DNA from: Myripristis murdjan
Lineage: Eukaryota; Chordata; Actinopteri; Holocentriformes; Holocentridae
DNA length: 64,000 bases
Direction: 5' to 3'
Assembly: GCF_902150065.1 (NCBI RefSeq)
Contig: NC_043992.1
Location: forward strand, 36,735,230 to 36,799,229
The notes below the pieces were generated by a model that made no database searches, was not told where the DNA came from, and worked only from the letters and a program-made list of their open reading frames with translations. A program made the position numbers and the translations under genes. Shown here one piece after another: positions 22,691-34,788 of the stretch (the first letter of the stretch is position 1; the number at the start of each line of letters is the position of its first letter).

Positions 22691-25600
22691 AGACAGGCAG
22701 GGTGGGCGAGAGGGGGAATGTGACAGGAGTTGGGAAAAACATAGAGCATGAAGGACAAGAACAACACAAACACCAACAAGGGAGGAACTTGCCTCACCGG
22801 GCAGGGAAATACACATAACAGTATTATTATTATTATCATTATGTTGAGTTCGATTTTAGCACATTTAAATTCACTTTAGTTCAATTCAGGTCATTTCTTT
22901 TTTATTATTGGCTCATCTCAGTTCATTGTTGGTTAATGTCACTTCATCATTTTTTTCCCCATTCAGTTCACTTAGAAGAGCCATGGCTTGGTTTCTGTGT
23001 TTCTGAATAACTGTCCATCAAATATGCAGACGGTCAACTGCTGATGAATTTTGTTGATTTGTTTTGTTTGTTCGTGACAGACAGCAGGGCTGGGTTTCTG
23101 CCCTTGTTGCTCTCCTGTACCATGTTTCTGTCAGTCCTTTAGTTTGCTCAGCAGAGGGAGTACATGTGCAAGTATTAGTGCATCACAAAGTGAGACTGGC
23201 TACTGATGCCACCTCTTCTGTTTCTGCATGTGTTGTTCCACTTCATATCCATATTTTTTGTTTGTAGTGCTAGTAGCAGGTAGTTGTAGATAATAGTGCT
23301 TGTGGAAATTAAATTTAGCCACTAGAATTATGCCAGTGTGTCTGTTGGCAGTCTGTCTCCTGGCAGCGTCCTTATAAACATGTCCTTTTTCTAATAAGAT
23401 TACAGCTGTGATGAATGTCTGAGCCAAATTGTCTGGCAGTGATGAGTCAGTCTTTTACCGGTTGGTTATTTGTTTGTCCTCATTTACAGGCGGCTGGACT
23501 CTTCATCGAAAACAACAGCTCCTTCCTTTGGGAGGCTTCAGCAAACCGAGACACTAGCTGCAGTGTAAATGTTATCATTTTTCATCAGTTGATCAGTATT
23601 ACATGTACCCAGATGTGTAAACTTTATTATCTCTTGTACTTTTCCAGGTGCTTCTCACTGTCCAAACCATGCACAGGTAATGTGCCGGCATTCGGCACAT
23701 AGCTCAAATTATGCCCAGTTTTTTACAGACAATATAACTTATTGAGGGTTAGCTAGCCTTTCCACTCAGGACACACTCTTTAATTATAGCCAAGAACAGG
23801 TTCACTCATGAGTCACTCCAATTCCTGAAGTTTCAAATAAAGATAAGTTCTGTTTTATGCCCAATTTTAGTGTATATTCAGTTTCACTGTATGAGTCAAC
23901 AGGGAAACAGGAAAGGAGAATTTCACCCAAAACCTAAACTCTAGTTTTAATGACACAATTAGAGTCAATTCGAAAGAAAAATATTATTTTATTCTGTAGG
24001 CTTATGATATAAAAAATCAGCATAATGCAGGATAGTGTACAGGAGTTTGTTTGTTTGTTTGTTTGTTTTTTTTCCTCTGAATGCCGTTTAGCCCACATGC
24101 AAATAAAGACAGCGGGGAACTTTTTGGACCCACTGTATATTTGAAGAGCGACATAAAATTTCACGCCAGTCTTCATGCCGCGTGACGGTCATGTGCTAGT
24201 CTGAAAGGTCAAGTTGAGACAGATCCAAGAGATTTCAACAGGAGCATAACCAGATCGCACCACCTGCACCTTGAAACCCTCACGTTGCAAATATTGCATC
24301 TCACCAAGAATAAACAGCAACACAAATGATTGATTCAGAAAGGTTTGCTCAGGCCGCTCTTTACTGTATCTTTCTGTAACTGTGTCTCTTTGAGTAGCAG
24401 CTCTCTGAAGCCAAAGTAAACAGTTTGCTGGGTTTGAAATGGCTGGCAGCAACAGCCGGACGGTGGAAAATGGGTCTAGGTTGTATACATCTTCTAGGCT
24501 AATTGATACCAGTAGCCTTTCCTGTCTGTGACTCCTGGCGGTCCGTGCTCTTAATCCTATTTTCAGAATTGTTAATCGTCTAAAGGTAGATTTACTATAA
24601 CAAGCACGCTGAGCTTTGATAGCCTGGCTGGTTTAAACAGAGCCGCGCTGCCCTCACACTGGAAAGCCTTTTTGCTGAGTGGTTTTCATACAGATGATCC
24701 TGTGACACAGGTTCTGCAGAGCCACTTATAAGTCCGTCTCCGCCCGCTGTAGAGCAAAAGGTCACTCACAAGTCACACTGCTGGTTAAACATGTATTTAT
24801 CCTTTTTAGGGGGTGCAAGCCATTCATGTATTTTTTTTTAATCAATCATTTTTTTTTTTTTTTAAATAAATCAATAATTCAATAGGGATTATCTCTGACC
24901 TTTATATACATAATATCATTTCCCTCCCTTTATTAAGTTTATCAACACTGTTTTATTCTAGGAGGGAAATTAACACAATGGAAAATAGATATTATGTTAA
25001 GTGCCTAAGTAGTTTTTCGATTTTATTCATTTATTTGTTTATTTTAAAATGCTGGTCATTCTGTGACTTGTCCCGAGAATTTATTAAATTAAATTTATTA
25101 AATTAAATTTCCTTGTATGGAATGCAGTTTCCATAAATTCCATGACTTTTGAGAAATTCTATGGGAGCCCTGTTTTATCAACACAAACTCAACACAATGA
25201 AGTAAAATGCACTGTAATGCAAAAAATGGTAGATTTCATTCATGAGTAGGACTTGGGTTGGAGAGTCATGACACTCCTAATAACTGTTTCATGAAATTCT
25301 CTTTATATTTCAACCAAACTGGGTCCAAAATGCTCAGAGTGTGATGTCATGGCAGGCGATGAAGACGTCTCCTGATTTCTGCTCCATTTATTTAAATGAA
25401 TATAATTGATGTCTAATTATGTCCTTAATTAGTGTTAAATTATGAGTATTTCCTTTTCCATTTTAGCAGTGCAGTGCACAGACTCTGGGAAGGTCAGAGG
25501 TGAAATGAAACACTTCTCTCAGAATTACAGCTTGCCCAGAGGACGACCACCCTCAGGAAGAGCTCTGAAACGCTCAGCTCATACTGATGTTTTTGACAAA

Positions 25601-26057
25601 TCAGTGGTAGTGTTTTAAGCCAGCAATGACATGACGCAAGACACTAAGAAATGACATTCTTCATGACTGAACATTCACCTTTATATGATATTTTACAGCA
25701 AAACAGCAACACGTCCAGATATTATGTGCAGCAGCTTCTTCCATGATGATGATGATAATGTGTTCACTCCTCTCCATTTTTACCTTTTTGAAAAACTTGT
25801 TTGAAAATGTATCACTAATTCTAAAAAAAAAAAAATGAGATAATGAGAATAACTGCCCTTATAACTTCAATCAAATGCAACATTTAAAGAAATGAAATCA
25901 CTTTTTTTAGCTTTTTGATAAAAAAAAAAAAACCTGGACTTTGCCCATATATCCGATTATTGCTCTCCCTGTTTATTTATTTAGTTAGTTTGTTTATTTC
26001 AAACGTGAAAAAAAAAAAAAAGATTACTATGCATTAATGAAAAGACAAAAAATATAA
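22691..26057. other. Intergenic; no gene or complete repeat recognised
   Basis: The stretch contains poly-T/poly-A tracts (about 24840-24865, 25825, 25921, 26010) and short simple repeats such as (tttg)n near 24045. Short open frames at 23415-23702 (+) and 24189-24452 (-) resemble no family I recognise and lack convincing splice context. Uncharacterised transcribed or conserved non-coding sequence cannot be excluded by eye. Confidence 0.4.
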
Positions 26058-26720
26058 TTCAATTCAATCTTTATTAACAGACACAAGGTCCAATAAAAAC
26101 ACACAACAAAAGACAAGACAACATCAACCAATTAACATCAGCACATTGAATGACTACAACAAGAGCCTGTACCAATGATTCCAAATAGAAAAAAGTAAAA
26201 TAAAATAATCACATTACAAGGCAGACCTAACCAAAAGACATAGATCCCATTCACATGTCTGAAAAGGAGTGGGAGGAAGTAAAACTTATCTGATCCCACC
26301 CCCTCTTCATAATCCATCCAATAAAACACTATATTATATCCCACCTGCTGATATCGCAGAACCATAAACGCAAACACACAATATACACATATATCCATGT
26401 ACATATATGCATCTCACACGCAGACATATACATACCTTGAATACAACACACATATACCTGAATGATAAACTAAAAAAAACAAAACAAAACATCAAACAAC
26501 CAGACAAACAAAAACAAACAAAAAAGAAACAAAAAATTTATAAATACTAAACACCCAGTGATATTCAAACACCCTCCTCCATTCTGTACTTTGTGAAGAT
26601 CGTTTCCTTAAATCTGTTTTTAAACTGATACATGCTTGGACATTCCCTGAGCGTCGCCTCCAAACTGTTCCATAGCTTAACCCCACAGATTGATATACAA
26701 AAAGTTTTTTTTTTTTTTGT
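26058..26720 (-). mobile_element. LINE 3'-end fragment (CR1/L2-like)
   Basis: On the minus strand the sequence encodes a piece typical of the C-terminal end of a LINE ORF2 (KLWNSLEATLRECPS followed by YQFKNRFKETIFTKYR, about 26580-26690). A 3' UTR follows and ends in aataaagattgaattgaatt at about 26058-26077. The 5' part is missing, as expected of a truncated retrotransposition. The clade assignment is tentative. Confidence 0.6.
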
Positions 26721-26734
26721 TGTGCATGCCAATT

Positions 26735-27118
26735 TAAGGCAGAAGTTGAAATTTTGGGATATTTTATACTTTTACCACTCTACATTTCACAGGGAAATAC
26801 TGCAGTCTTTACTGCGCCACATTTATATCACCGCTGTAGTTTGTCGTTACTTTGCAGAATGAGTTTTTACTTGCAACATATAAACTATGATGCGCTGTTA
26901 GAGCCGACAAGACAAGGAGCACTTAGAGCTACAACATGCTTCTTATCTTCTAGATATTTCTTGTTAACAATTCTTACACACTTTTATTTTTCATTTTGAA
27001 CCACATTTTACTGCTACTTCTATAGTTTTACATATTCTGAGTACAGGGCTTTTACTTTTATTGGAATTTGTAGTTATGTAACTTTCCATATGTGTATGGC
27101 TACTTTTCCCACCACTGC
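26735..27118. mobile_element. hAT-type MITE, left end lost
   Basis: The right end cttttcccaccactg is the inverse of the CAGTGGTGGGAA terminus of a MITE family I recall as very common in teleosts. Interior words such as actctacatttcacagggaaa and tttttacttgcaacatat also fit that family. The left terminus is not present; the element abuts the LINE fragment. Confidence 0.6.
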
Positions 27119-27938
27119 ATAGGATTATATCTGTGGTATGTAACATTTTGTCAAAGCAAAAACGGCATTTCTATAACAGGCCCCTCGGTGTTACTTATAG
27201 CACAGAAAAACCCTTAAGCCTGTTGGTGCCCCTTACATGTTATGCATTATGCATAATGGCAAAGAGGATGAGTGTAGTACAGCAGGAGTTCCCTTGGCTA
27301 ATCATATCCACAAGGGAATCCCAAGACGTCTATGACAGCTGAGTATATGAGGGGATATTTTGCACATATGAAGAATTTTACACATTGCACAGGCCAGATT
27401 TCAAAACAAAACTATGGCACTTAAAAAAACATCTCGGCACCGAAGGAGAAAACTCAAAATCTCAATAAGGAGTCCAAATATAAGCACTGAAACAGAAAAA
27501 ATGTCAAACACGCATGCAGCTGTAACCCTCAACCCCCATGGCGGACATTGACCTCCAAGGCAAAAGGGCTTCAATTAAACATTTTAATCTTCTGACAGGC
27601 AAAGAGTTCAACACGAAGGAGTTTCCACTGGTGTCCCTAAGACCCCATTCAAGTAGATAGAGGCATCCAATCCCACCTTTATCTTGGCCCAGTGCACGCT
27701 AGAGATGCCCTGAAGTTCTTGGAAGTCTTCAACACTTATCCCATTAAGGGGTTATCTCTCCTTTTGGCCGCGAGAAGACTTAAAGCTTAAGACTGTGATT
27801 GCATGAGGTTTCAGGGCAGACCCGGTGCTGCCTGCACTCTACTACCACTGTCCTCACCTGCCTCGGCTCCGCTGCCAGCTCTGTGCAGGAATCTTGGTTT
27901 TTACCTTTTCCCCCCGGATCTCGCCTGTGGAGGAAATA
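27119..27938 (+). promoter_or_regulatory. Upstream and 5' UTR region of guca1c
   Basis: About 800 bp directly before the guca1c start codon with no repeat or other gene recognised. TAATC/GGATTA-type words, the core bound by the photoreceptor factor CRX, occur near 27121 and 27583. They are short and may be chance. No clear TATA box was identified. Confidence 0.35.
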
Positions 27939-30878
27939 ATGGGTGCCCACGGCTCCAACCTGGACGACATCCTGGAGGAGGACATGCACCACTGGTACAA
28001 CAAGTTCATGAAGGAGTCTCCGTCGGGGCTCATCACGCTCTTTGAGCTCAAGAGTATGCTGGAGATGAACGGCATGACGGAGGAGGCCAGCAGCTACGTG
28101 GACCAGGTCTTCTTCACCTTTGACATGGACGGGGTACGATCATGCAAACACCTGTATTTACTTTTCTGGAAAATAATGACATTGTATGATTCCTTTGGGA
28201 AAAGGACACAGAATTATTAGTGATTAGTCTGATTTCTCTGTGTCTGGGTGACTTGCATTATGTTCAGCAATTAATTCATTTATGTTCAGTGTAAGCAACA
28301 CCCAACTCTGAAATATGCCAAATATTTTTGCAATGTATGTATGTGATGTAACGCTTTAAAAAGGGAATGATTTGAGACTGTGGAGACGCCGTGCATGCTG
28401 GGAGGGATCAGCAGAGGTTGAAATCTTCTCAAGATAGTTATAATCAACTTTGACCCCTGAGCTCTTGAGCTATAAGCTTAGGATGTAAGAGTGCAAATTG
28501 CACTTGGTAGATATATGATTAAACGTTAAATAACTATTCTAATTTCTTAGGTAACTGCATTACCTTAAAATGTGTTTCTTCAATGAGCAGCCTCTGCTCA
28601 GAAAGATCAAATAGCTGTTGTTTGAATCTCAGAAATCGGCTCTTTTAAATGTTGCAGTAATAGCACGGACATTCATATTCCTCTCCCTAATTGCCTTTTC
28701 CATCGTTCATTTCGCAGGATGGGTATATAGACTTTGTTGAATACATCGCAGCAATAAGTTTATTACTGAAAGGAGAAATTAACCAGAAGCTAAAGTGGTA
28801 CTTCAAGCTCTTTGATCAAGATGGAAATGGAAAAATAGACAAGGATGAACTGGAGACGATATTTAAGGTATGTTTCCTGACCTGGCAGGTGACCTGGACT
28901 AATTTTTCTTCCTAGAACTGTAAAAGCTTACCTCTGAAATTGCAGAAAAAGGTTTAACTGGACATGAACTAGACATGCCACATAATCCAGAGGGGACTGC
29001 TTATCTAATCCAAGGTCTAAAAAAAGCTTTCTCTATAACCTAATTCTGTAACCTAATTTACTGACTCCTGCATTACACAGTAATCAGGCCACACAAACTG
29101 CATTTTGTCACCAAGTTGCCAGATTTTTGTTTTTCATTAAGGTCATATTGCCAATATTTGGATGATTTACTATGCATTACCTTTTCATTTGCAGTGCACT
29201 TCAGCTTGCTAAACCACCTTGAATGATCTTGTCCTCTTCACTTCTCTTCAAACACATTTAGAAGGAAATCAGTAGAATATATTTCCAGTATCAGTGGTAG
29301 TGGTACTGTAGTAGACATAGTAGCTGTAGTAGTCTTTTAGTTAATCCCACCATTCAGTATCTGAATGGAGACAGAGCTACAAGTTGTGAGTGTGCACAAC
29401 ATTATATCAGTTTGCTGGGCCTATTTTTAGTTTCTGTTTAACCCAATTAACCAAACAAACAGAGGGATAAAAGAAAATCCATCACTGTAGCCCTGTTTTA
29501 GACTTGTTTTTAAGCATTTCAGTGTACTAATGGGTATTATAACAATGGTTTTAATACTTTATTGGACAGAAGATTGCTTTAATTTTTTTATTTTTACTTT
29601 GATATCTTATACCTCCATATTTCTTCTTGTACTTCTCGTGCACCCAAGTACAAAGGCGTATTGCGTTCACTTAAAAAAAAATCTGTTTTTTTTTTGTTTT
29701 TTTTTTAATTAATGTGATTATCTCAGAATTATGAGAAAAGCTTTAATGTGGACAAAAATCCACCCAGTTCTTCTGAATTAACAGAATGCTGTGTCTTGAG
29801 TCACCGGGTAGCCAGTTTGCATGCATTTCAGATGCCTAATCTTATTTCCGTGTAGCATGCCGTGTCGGCTCAGCTGATCCCGGAGAAACATCGCAATGTC
29901 AAGCAGATTCTCTCCCCCCGAACAGCCCTAAAGTCCTAAGGTGGCTGGCCGACAAACCTATCACAATGCCATCTGGATTACAAGTATCTCACAATGTCTC
30001 AAACCTAGACTGAAATAAAACAAGATTAACTAAACAGTCATGACGTAGTTGCTCTCTGTGAAGTCCAGCTCTAAAATCACATCATCTCTGCCGGGATTCT
30101 GAGACAAGTTGCAAGTTATAGGCTAAAAAAGTCAATCCTAGTCAAGTTTGTGAGACAGGCCTATTATCGTTCTGATAAATAATAAATGATAAACTCTTCT
30201 TCCAGGCTATTCAAGATATCACCAGGAGTTACGACATCCCTCCAGAGGAGATAGTGACTCTTATATATGAAAAGATCGATGTCAATGGAGAAGGTAAGAA
30301 TGATCTCGCCAAATCTCGTCAGACTCCTGTCAAACCGGTGTTGAAATAATGGCAGTTTATGAGAATTTTGCCTTAACCGTTTTCTTGGGAGGCGAGGTCA
30401 ATTTATTTGTATCACACAAATCATACCCAGTGCTTTACAGACTGCACATGCAAAAGCAAAGGATGATCAAAACAATGACATAGAAGACAATCAGAAGCAC
30501 ACAGAATAAAAACAATAAAACACACAGGCAAATGAGATGGTTGGTAACAGTGTCACCATTACCAGGCATGTGAAGTCATGGCCCAATGCCTTTAGTTAAA
30601 GTGAAAAATTGTATTGATGGGAATGAGCGTGTTAGAAAAAAGATGTTCAGAGATGTATACTTTTCTATTTCATATTCGCAATAGTATTTCCCTAAAAACA
30701 TAATATAAAACACACTCCGTCTTTGCCGTTTGTGTCAACAGGTGAGCTGACACTGGAGGAGTTCATCAGCGGAGCAAAGGAGCATCCTGATATCATGGAG
30801 ATGCTCACCAAAATGATGGATCTTACCCACGTCCTGGAAATCATTGTCAGGGGTCAGCAGAAGAAAGCTGTGAACTGA
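27939..30878 (+). CDS. guca1c: Guanylate cyclase activating protein 3 (GCAP3)
   Basis: GCAPs are neuronal calcium sensors that activate retinal guanylate cyclase when photoreceptor calcium falls after light; fish GCAP3 is cone-type (family knowledge). Four exons, 27939-28133, 28718-28867, 30206-30293 and 30742-30878, give 189 residues, normal for the family. MGAHGS supplies the N-myristoylation glycine. EF-hand 1 is degenerate ([13 protein letters not shown]), as in all GCAPs. EF2 ([12 protein letters not shown], residues 62-73), EF3 ([12 protein letters not shown], 98-109) and EF4 (DVNGEGELTLEE, 140-151) have complete calcium ligands. The first intron cuts inside the EF2 loop after DMDG. The short tail GQQKKAVN and the overall match to recalled zebrafish GCAP3 separate it from GCAP1 and GCAP2. 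PolyA signal AATAAA at 31259-31264. Confidence 0.95.
30390..30545. repeat. SINE/L2-type retroelement fragment in guca1c intron 3
   Basis: The words tcaatttatttgtatcacac and cagtgctttacagactgca match the recurrent tail motif (ttatttgtatagcac...aagtgctttacag) of fish L2-mobilised SINE/LINE ends. Short, diverged and non-coding. Confidence 0.45.
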
Positions 30879-31258
30879 AACCTCAGTTTACGGCCAGGTG
30901 GACTTGGCCCGAGACGGGAGAAGATCATACGCTGAGGGTGGATGGATTTGAAAACCAAACGGTGAAGAGTAAAGAGTGTAAGGTGCTTGATAAGTCCCAT
31001 CTCGATCACCACTGCCTGCGAGGTGATCCTAAACACTTTTTATGCCCATTTGATCTCTCTGCATATCACCTGAGGGAAGCAGACAGAGACTTTGTCCTCT
31101 TCGCTCTGCTTGTGCTGTCACATTTTCTGTGTGGTGGCTCTTCGCTTTTGTTGAAGCTTAAGACGCTTGAACGGGCGACAGTCTCAGTGAGAGGAAGCCC
31201 ATCTGTTTTCACGGTCCCATCGAGGTATAAGCAGATGGCTTAAAGTACCCACAAGGTG

Positions 31259-31264
31259 AATAAA
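31259..31264 (+). terminator. guca1c polyadenylation signal
   Basis: Canonical AATAAA 381 bp after the guca1c stop codon, the first one downstream on this strand. Confidence 0.6.
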
Positions 31265-31433
31265 TCACTCTGAGGCGCTTGCTGACCCTGTTTCCACTTG
31301 GTTTTAACATGTGTTTCGGCTGATGCGAACACAAGGGGACAGCCGAGACACATCACCGTTCACACCTGTCTTTATGCTTGCGTCTGCAAAGTGTCTTAGC
31401 TGACCACTTGTATTCAGATTTTGTTACTGCCTC

Positions 31434-32246
31434 CACGGGCGGGGCAATATACACAAAATCAAATATCACAATATCTTTGACCAAATGACTCAGTATTGTG
31501 ATGATATTCTAGGGATGACTGCTGGTTTTCTGATTCCTGCTAAACAATCATCAGTAATGTGGATATGATGACCAAGCAGGTGCAGGCAAATGATAAAACA
31601 GCCAACAGTCGAATAAGTTGAGAGATTTGCTTTTCTTAACTGTAATGCAGCCTTTAAAACCAGGAGAAGACAACACTTATGCCATATCACGATATTATAA
31701 CATCTGAAATCTCAGATCATATCTAATTTCGGATCATGAAGTCGATAAGATATCAATATACACTCAGTGGCCACATTATTAGGTCCACCTGCACAGCTGA
31801 ATACAATCCAATACAAATGCTCTGCCATCAAATTTTATTTTCTGATGCCTATAATGCTCAGCTTGTCTTGTTGTCACAGTAACAGAGGTGTTCATTCACT
31901 TCTATGTTTGGCACTGAGCTCATAGTTAGTGCTGCTGTTGGACTGGACTGTATTTTACTGAGAGCTGTTTCCAATATTTTGTCCCCCTCATTGTATATAA
32001 ACAGGGAGGACAAAAAATTAGAAACACCTACAAATATAATGTAGTCCGGTACAAGACTTCTGCAAACTACAACCTCAGTAATAAACATAGAATTAAATTC
32101 ACACATTCTCCACACTGTCAACAAGAAATGAACATTATAAACTTTGTTAAAAGGTAGAATTTATGGTAGAGCTGTTGCACTGAACCGCATTAGACTGGAC
32201 AGGTGGAGCTGATAAAGTGGACGCTGAGTGTATGGCACCCAGCCCT
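31434..32246. mobile_element. Non-autonomous hAT element (GGGCTGGGC termini) split by a nested MITE
   Basis: The left end is cacgggcggggcaatat and the right end is tggcacccagccct, the inverse of an agggctgggc terminus. Flanking words actgcctc (31426-31433) and actgccta (32247-32254) form a 7/8-matched 8-bp target duplication, the hAT signature. Interior words (accaagcaggtgcaggcaaa, gacaacacttatgccatatc) recur in the related copy at 58301-58648. The element is interrupted at 31760 by a TA-flanked mariner-type MITE. Without that insertion it is about 340 bp and non-coding. Confidence 0.78.
31761..32230. mobile_element. Mariner/Tc1-type MITE nested inside a hAT element
   Basis: The left end cactcagtggccacattatt and the right end, ending ctgataaagtggacgctgagtg, are inverted copies. 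TA flanks both ends (31759-31760 and 32231-32232). 470 bp with no transposase frame. CACTCAGTGGCCACTTTATTAGG-like termini are a recurrent teleost family. It sits within the hAT element 31434-32246 and so is the younger insertion. Confidence 0.82.
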
Positions 32247-33322
32247 ACTGCCTACATCGCTATGTCCTCACTGGGGACGCATCAGGACACAGTAGCATTT
32301 ATACTACATGTGACATGTGGTCAAATGCGACCCACACCAGCTCCGCAAGTGGTTTGAGTGACGGTTGTTTACACTTGTACTTAGCGCTGTCCGATCACCA
32401 GAAACGCATGTTAAAGCCAAATGTAAACAGGGCCTTATTGACCCTTCAGTGCTGCACAAAGTTCTTGGATTGCATTTTTTTAAAATACAAAATAACAAGC
32501 AGAGTGGAGTACTTTAGTCTGAAATGTCTTAGACAGCTTTGGGACTTCACATTCTGATTGGTCCAACTGAAGATAGTTGTCAGATTCATTTGTTGTAATC
32601 AAAAAGCCCCTAGTTCACTTCTTATTCCGAACTGGATCTAAATGTCCTTCCATTATACCTTAAATGTAATGTAATTACTTTATGGTTGATTAGATTCAAG
32701 GGCAGAACCCTCTCGCACTGTTACACTTTTTGATCTTATGGTGTTGTTTATAACCTGCACGACAGCTACACTGAAGCTACTAAAACTGATTTTCACCTCT
32801 TTACCATGTAACTGTTGTAAAAAAAAAAAAAAAAAAAAAAATGTCGTCACTATGAACATGTTTATTGATGTATTTTGCATTAAGAAAAATGTTGCCTTAA
32901 CCTCAATGTAATGTTTTATATAAAATGATTCCTTGCTTTGTCTTTTCAAAGAAACGTATCACCATGGCATCGTTGTTCACTGTGTGGTTCTTCAAATTTC
33001 CTACAGAATATGACACGTAAAAGTCTGTTTGGGTGCATCGTAAACACGGCATCTAGCTTTTTTTGACATCTACTCGACACACAAATGGTCATGTTAGGGA
33101 GACATGGCATACATTACTAAAACATACATTATTAAAAGGGTTTTTTTTTTCATTATTTTTGAAAATCTGCGTGATTTAAAAACGGTGACGGCATCGCTCT
33201 ATGGCGCCACCTGGTGAGCATAACAACTGAAGTGGTGGGAATAGATGTTTGGTGGACATCGAGTGAATGCAGGGAAACACAGTTACTCTCACAATTATGA
33301 AACACAGCCCAGCCCTCCAGTA

Positions 33323-33325
<3 letters not shown>

Positions 33326-33364
<39 letters not shown>
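33326..33364. repeat. (AC)n microsatellite
   Basis: A pure AC run of about 39 bp. It is complementary to the (GT)n run at 33628-33662, about 263 bp downstream. Confidence 0.95.
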
Positions 33365-33366
<2 letters not shown>

Positions 33367-33625
33367 GTGCACATTTAAGCACATATGAGTGAGATCAAGG
33401 CCCCTTTGATTCCCAGTGTCCTTACTCACTGTGCAATACACAAAAAGCCTGCTGTAAAATATACATTATAGCAGAAGGGTGTGTTTTAAATCATATCTGC
33501 ATCCAGGAGCTGCTGCCCCGCTTGACAAAAGCCCTAAATTTTATTCTTATATGAGAGATTTTATTTGGAAGATGTCTGTGTGACATGGCCCTTGGCTCCT
33601 CCTCTGAACCTGTCTGCCAAGGGGA

Positions 33626-33627
<2 letters not shown>

Positions 33628-33662
<35 letters not shown>
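33628..33662. repeat. (GT)n microsatellite
   Basis: A pure GT run of about 35 bp, in opposite orientation to the AC run at 33326-33364. Confidence 0.95.
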
Positions 33663-33663
<1 letters not shown>

Positions 33664-34223
33664 ACAGTATTCAATCCCAGTTATGCAGAAAATGCCAGAG
33701 CTTTTCACACACATAACACAACTTTACAGACAACATCACTTAGAGTTAAGAAAATATGTGCATGCTTCACCCATCTTATCCAGCACCTGTTTTGAAGTGA
33801 TTATGGAGGAATCAAACTAAATTTCCTTTCAAATGGAGACAAATTCCTTACTCAGCAAAGTTCACTTCACCTTTGCAATATAATGTGCTGACAAGGAAAG
33901 AACCATGGGTACAAGTCTGCATGATAAGCTAGTGTAAATAAGGCTGGTGCTGCCTTAACACCAACTGTCTCTCCTGTGGTTCATTTCAAACCATCAGACC
34001 ATCTGTGAACTTGAGTGAATCAACAGTAAACCCTATAATCTTTTTATATAGAGGTCGTTTATAGATGTCTACACGGTTAATGATTGAACAGAAAGTGATA
34101 CTGGTGAATACTGTTCAGACACTATTACAAACAAAGAAATGTCACGTTGTGAAAACCAAATAAAGATAAGGCTTTGACTCGACATAGCTCTTGAAACGTT
34201 CCTAAATCAATCAGGCCATCCGA

Positions 34224-34231
34224 TTACGTAA
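34224..34231. promoter_or_regulatory. D-box / PAR-bZIP-like palindrome in thrsp promoter
   Basis: The perfect palindrome TTACGTAA lies 31 bp before the TATA box of thrsp. This is the consensus core for PAR-bZIP factors (DBP, TEF, HLF), NFIL3 and, more loosely, C/EBP. Binding is inferred from the motif only. Confidence 0.5.
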
Positions 34232-34262
34232 CCGCTCTGATCAACCCACCTCAGGCTCGGGG

Positions 34263-34269
34263 TATAAAT
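34263..34269 (+). promoter_or_regulatory. TATA box of thrsp
   Basis: TATAAAT in the context ggggtataaattcagc, 106 bp before the start codon. This predicts transcription initiation near 34290-34300 and a short 5' UTR. It is the clearest core promoter in the window. Confidence 0.75.
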
Positions 34270-34368
34270 TCAGCAGTGCCTCTCGTTGCGGCCTTGCACT
34301 GCACGCAGGCCTCCCACCGCGCCATCACAGCACAGGACAGAGCAGCCGAGCAAATCACAGCTGGAACC

Positions 34369-34788
34369 ATGCAGTCTGCCGAGGCTAAATTCAACAGGAA
34401 CAGCCTGCTCTTGGCACTGAGGCGGTACAGCTCGGCTGTCAGGGACATGGAGCACACCATCCTGCTCCCGAGCCTGCTGCGTGACGTGCCCACCGACGAG
34501 GTTTGGGACTGCGAGGCGAGAGAGGAGTCCAGCAAAGACTTGTATGAGAGCTACCTGATGTTTAAGACCATAAGAACCATGGTGGAGAGCGGCCTGGTGC
34601 CTCTGGACGACCACAAGGCCAAGAGCAACACGACTCTGAGCAAGAACATGGAGCCTCTGCTGGACGCGGACCCAGAGGCCCTCTTCCACTTCCACCTGAG
34701 GGGACTGTTTTCTGTGATGAGCAACCTCACCAAGAAGACCCAGAGCCTCACTGACAAATACATGGACATCATCGGCGTGGCAAAGTAG
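34369..34788 (+). CDS. thrsp: Thyroid hormone-responsive Spot14 family protein (thrsp)
   Basis: Spot14 and its paralogue MID1IP1 are small helical proteins that promote lipogenesis, including through acetyl-CoA carboxylase polymerisation (family knowledge). One uninterrupted 139-residue coding exon starts MQSAEAKFNRNSLLLALRRY. Family hallmarks are DMEHTILLPSLLRDVP at about residues 26-41, the DLYESYLMFKTIR helix, and the C-terminal FHFHLRGLFSVMSNLTKKTQ helix pair. The middle acidic loop is shorter than in mammalian MID1IP1, as in THRSP. The start is the first ATG after a TATA box 106 bp upstream. It is convergent with ndufc2, matching the THRSP-NDUFC2 neighbourhood in human as recalled, which favours thrsp over mid1ip1. 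PolyA signal AATAAA at 34936-34941. A TTACGTAA palindrome near the TATA box may mediate circadian or C/EBP control. Confidence 0.88.
   Translation: MQSAEAKFNRNSLLLALRRYSSAVRDMEHTILLPSLLRDVPTDEVWDCEAREESSKDLYESYLMFKTIRTMVESGLVPLDDHKAKSNTTLSKNMEPLLDADPEALFHFHLRGLFSVMSNLTKKTQSLTDKYMDIIGVAK

Larger units (their letters stand above)
32255..34223. other. Intergenic between guca1c and thrsp; microsatellites only
   Basis: An A-run at 32820-32841, an (AC)n run at 33326-33364 and a (GT)n run at 33628-33662 are the only clear structures. No exon, RNA gene or complete transposon was recognised. Confidence 0.5.

Noticed and set aside
23415-24452. Open frames at 23415-23702 (+) and 24189-24452 (-) as possible new genes
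   Set aside because: No recognised motif, no consistent splice partners and ordinary length for AT-rich intergenic DNA.
31863-32124. Minus-strand 88-codon frame
   Set aside because: Lies inside the mariner-type MITE, which is non-coding.
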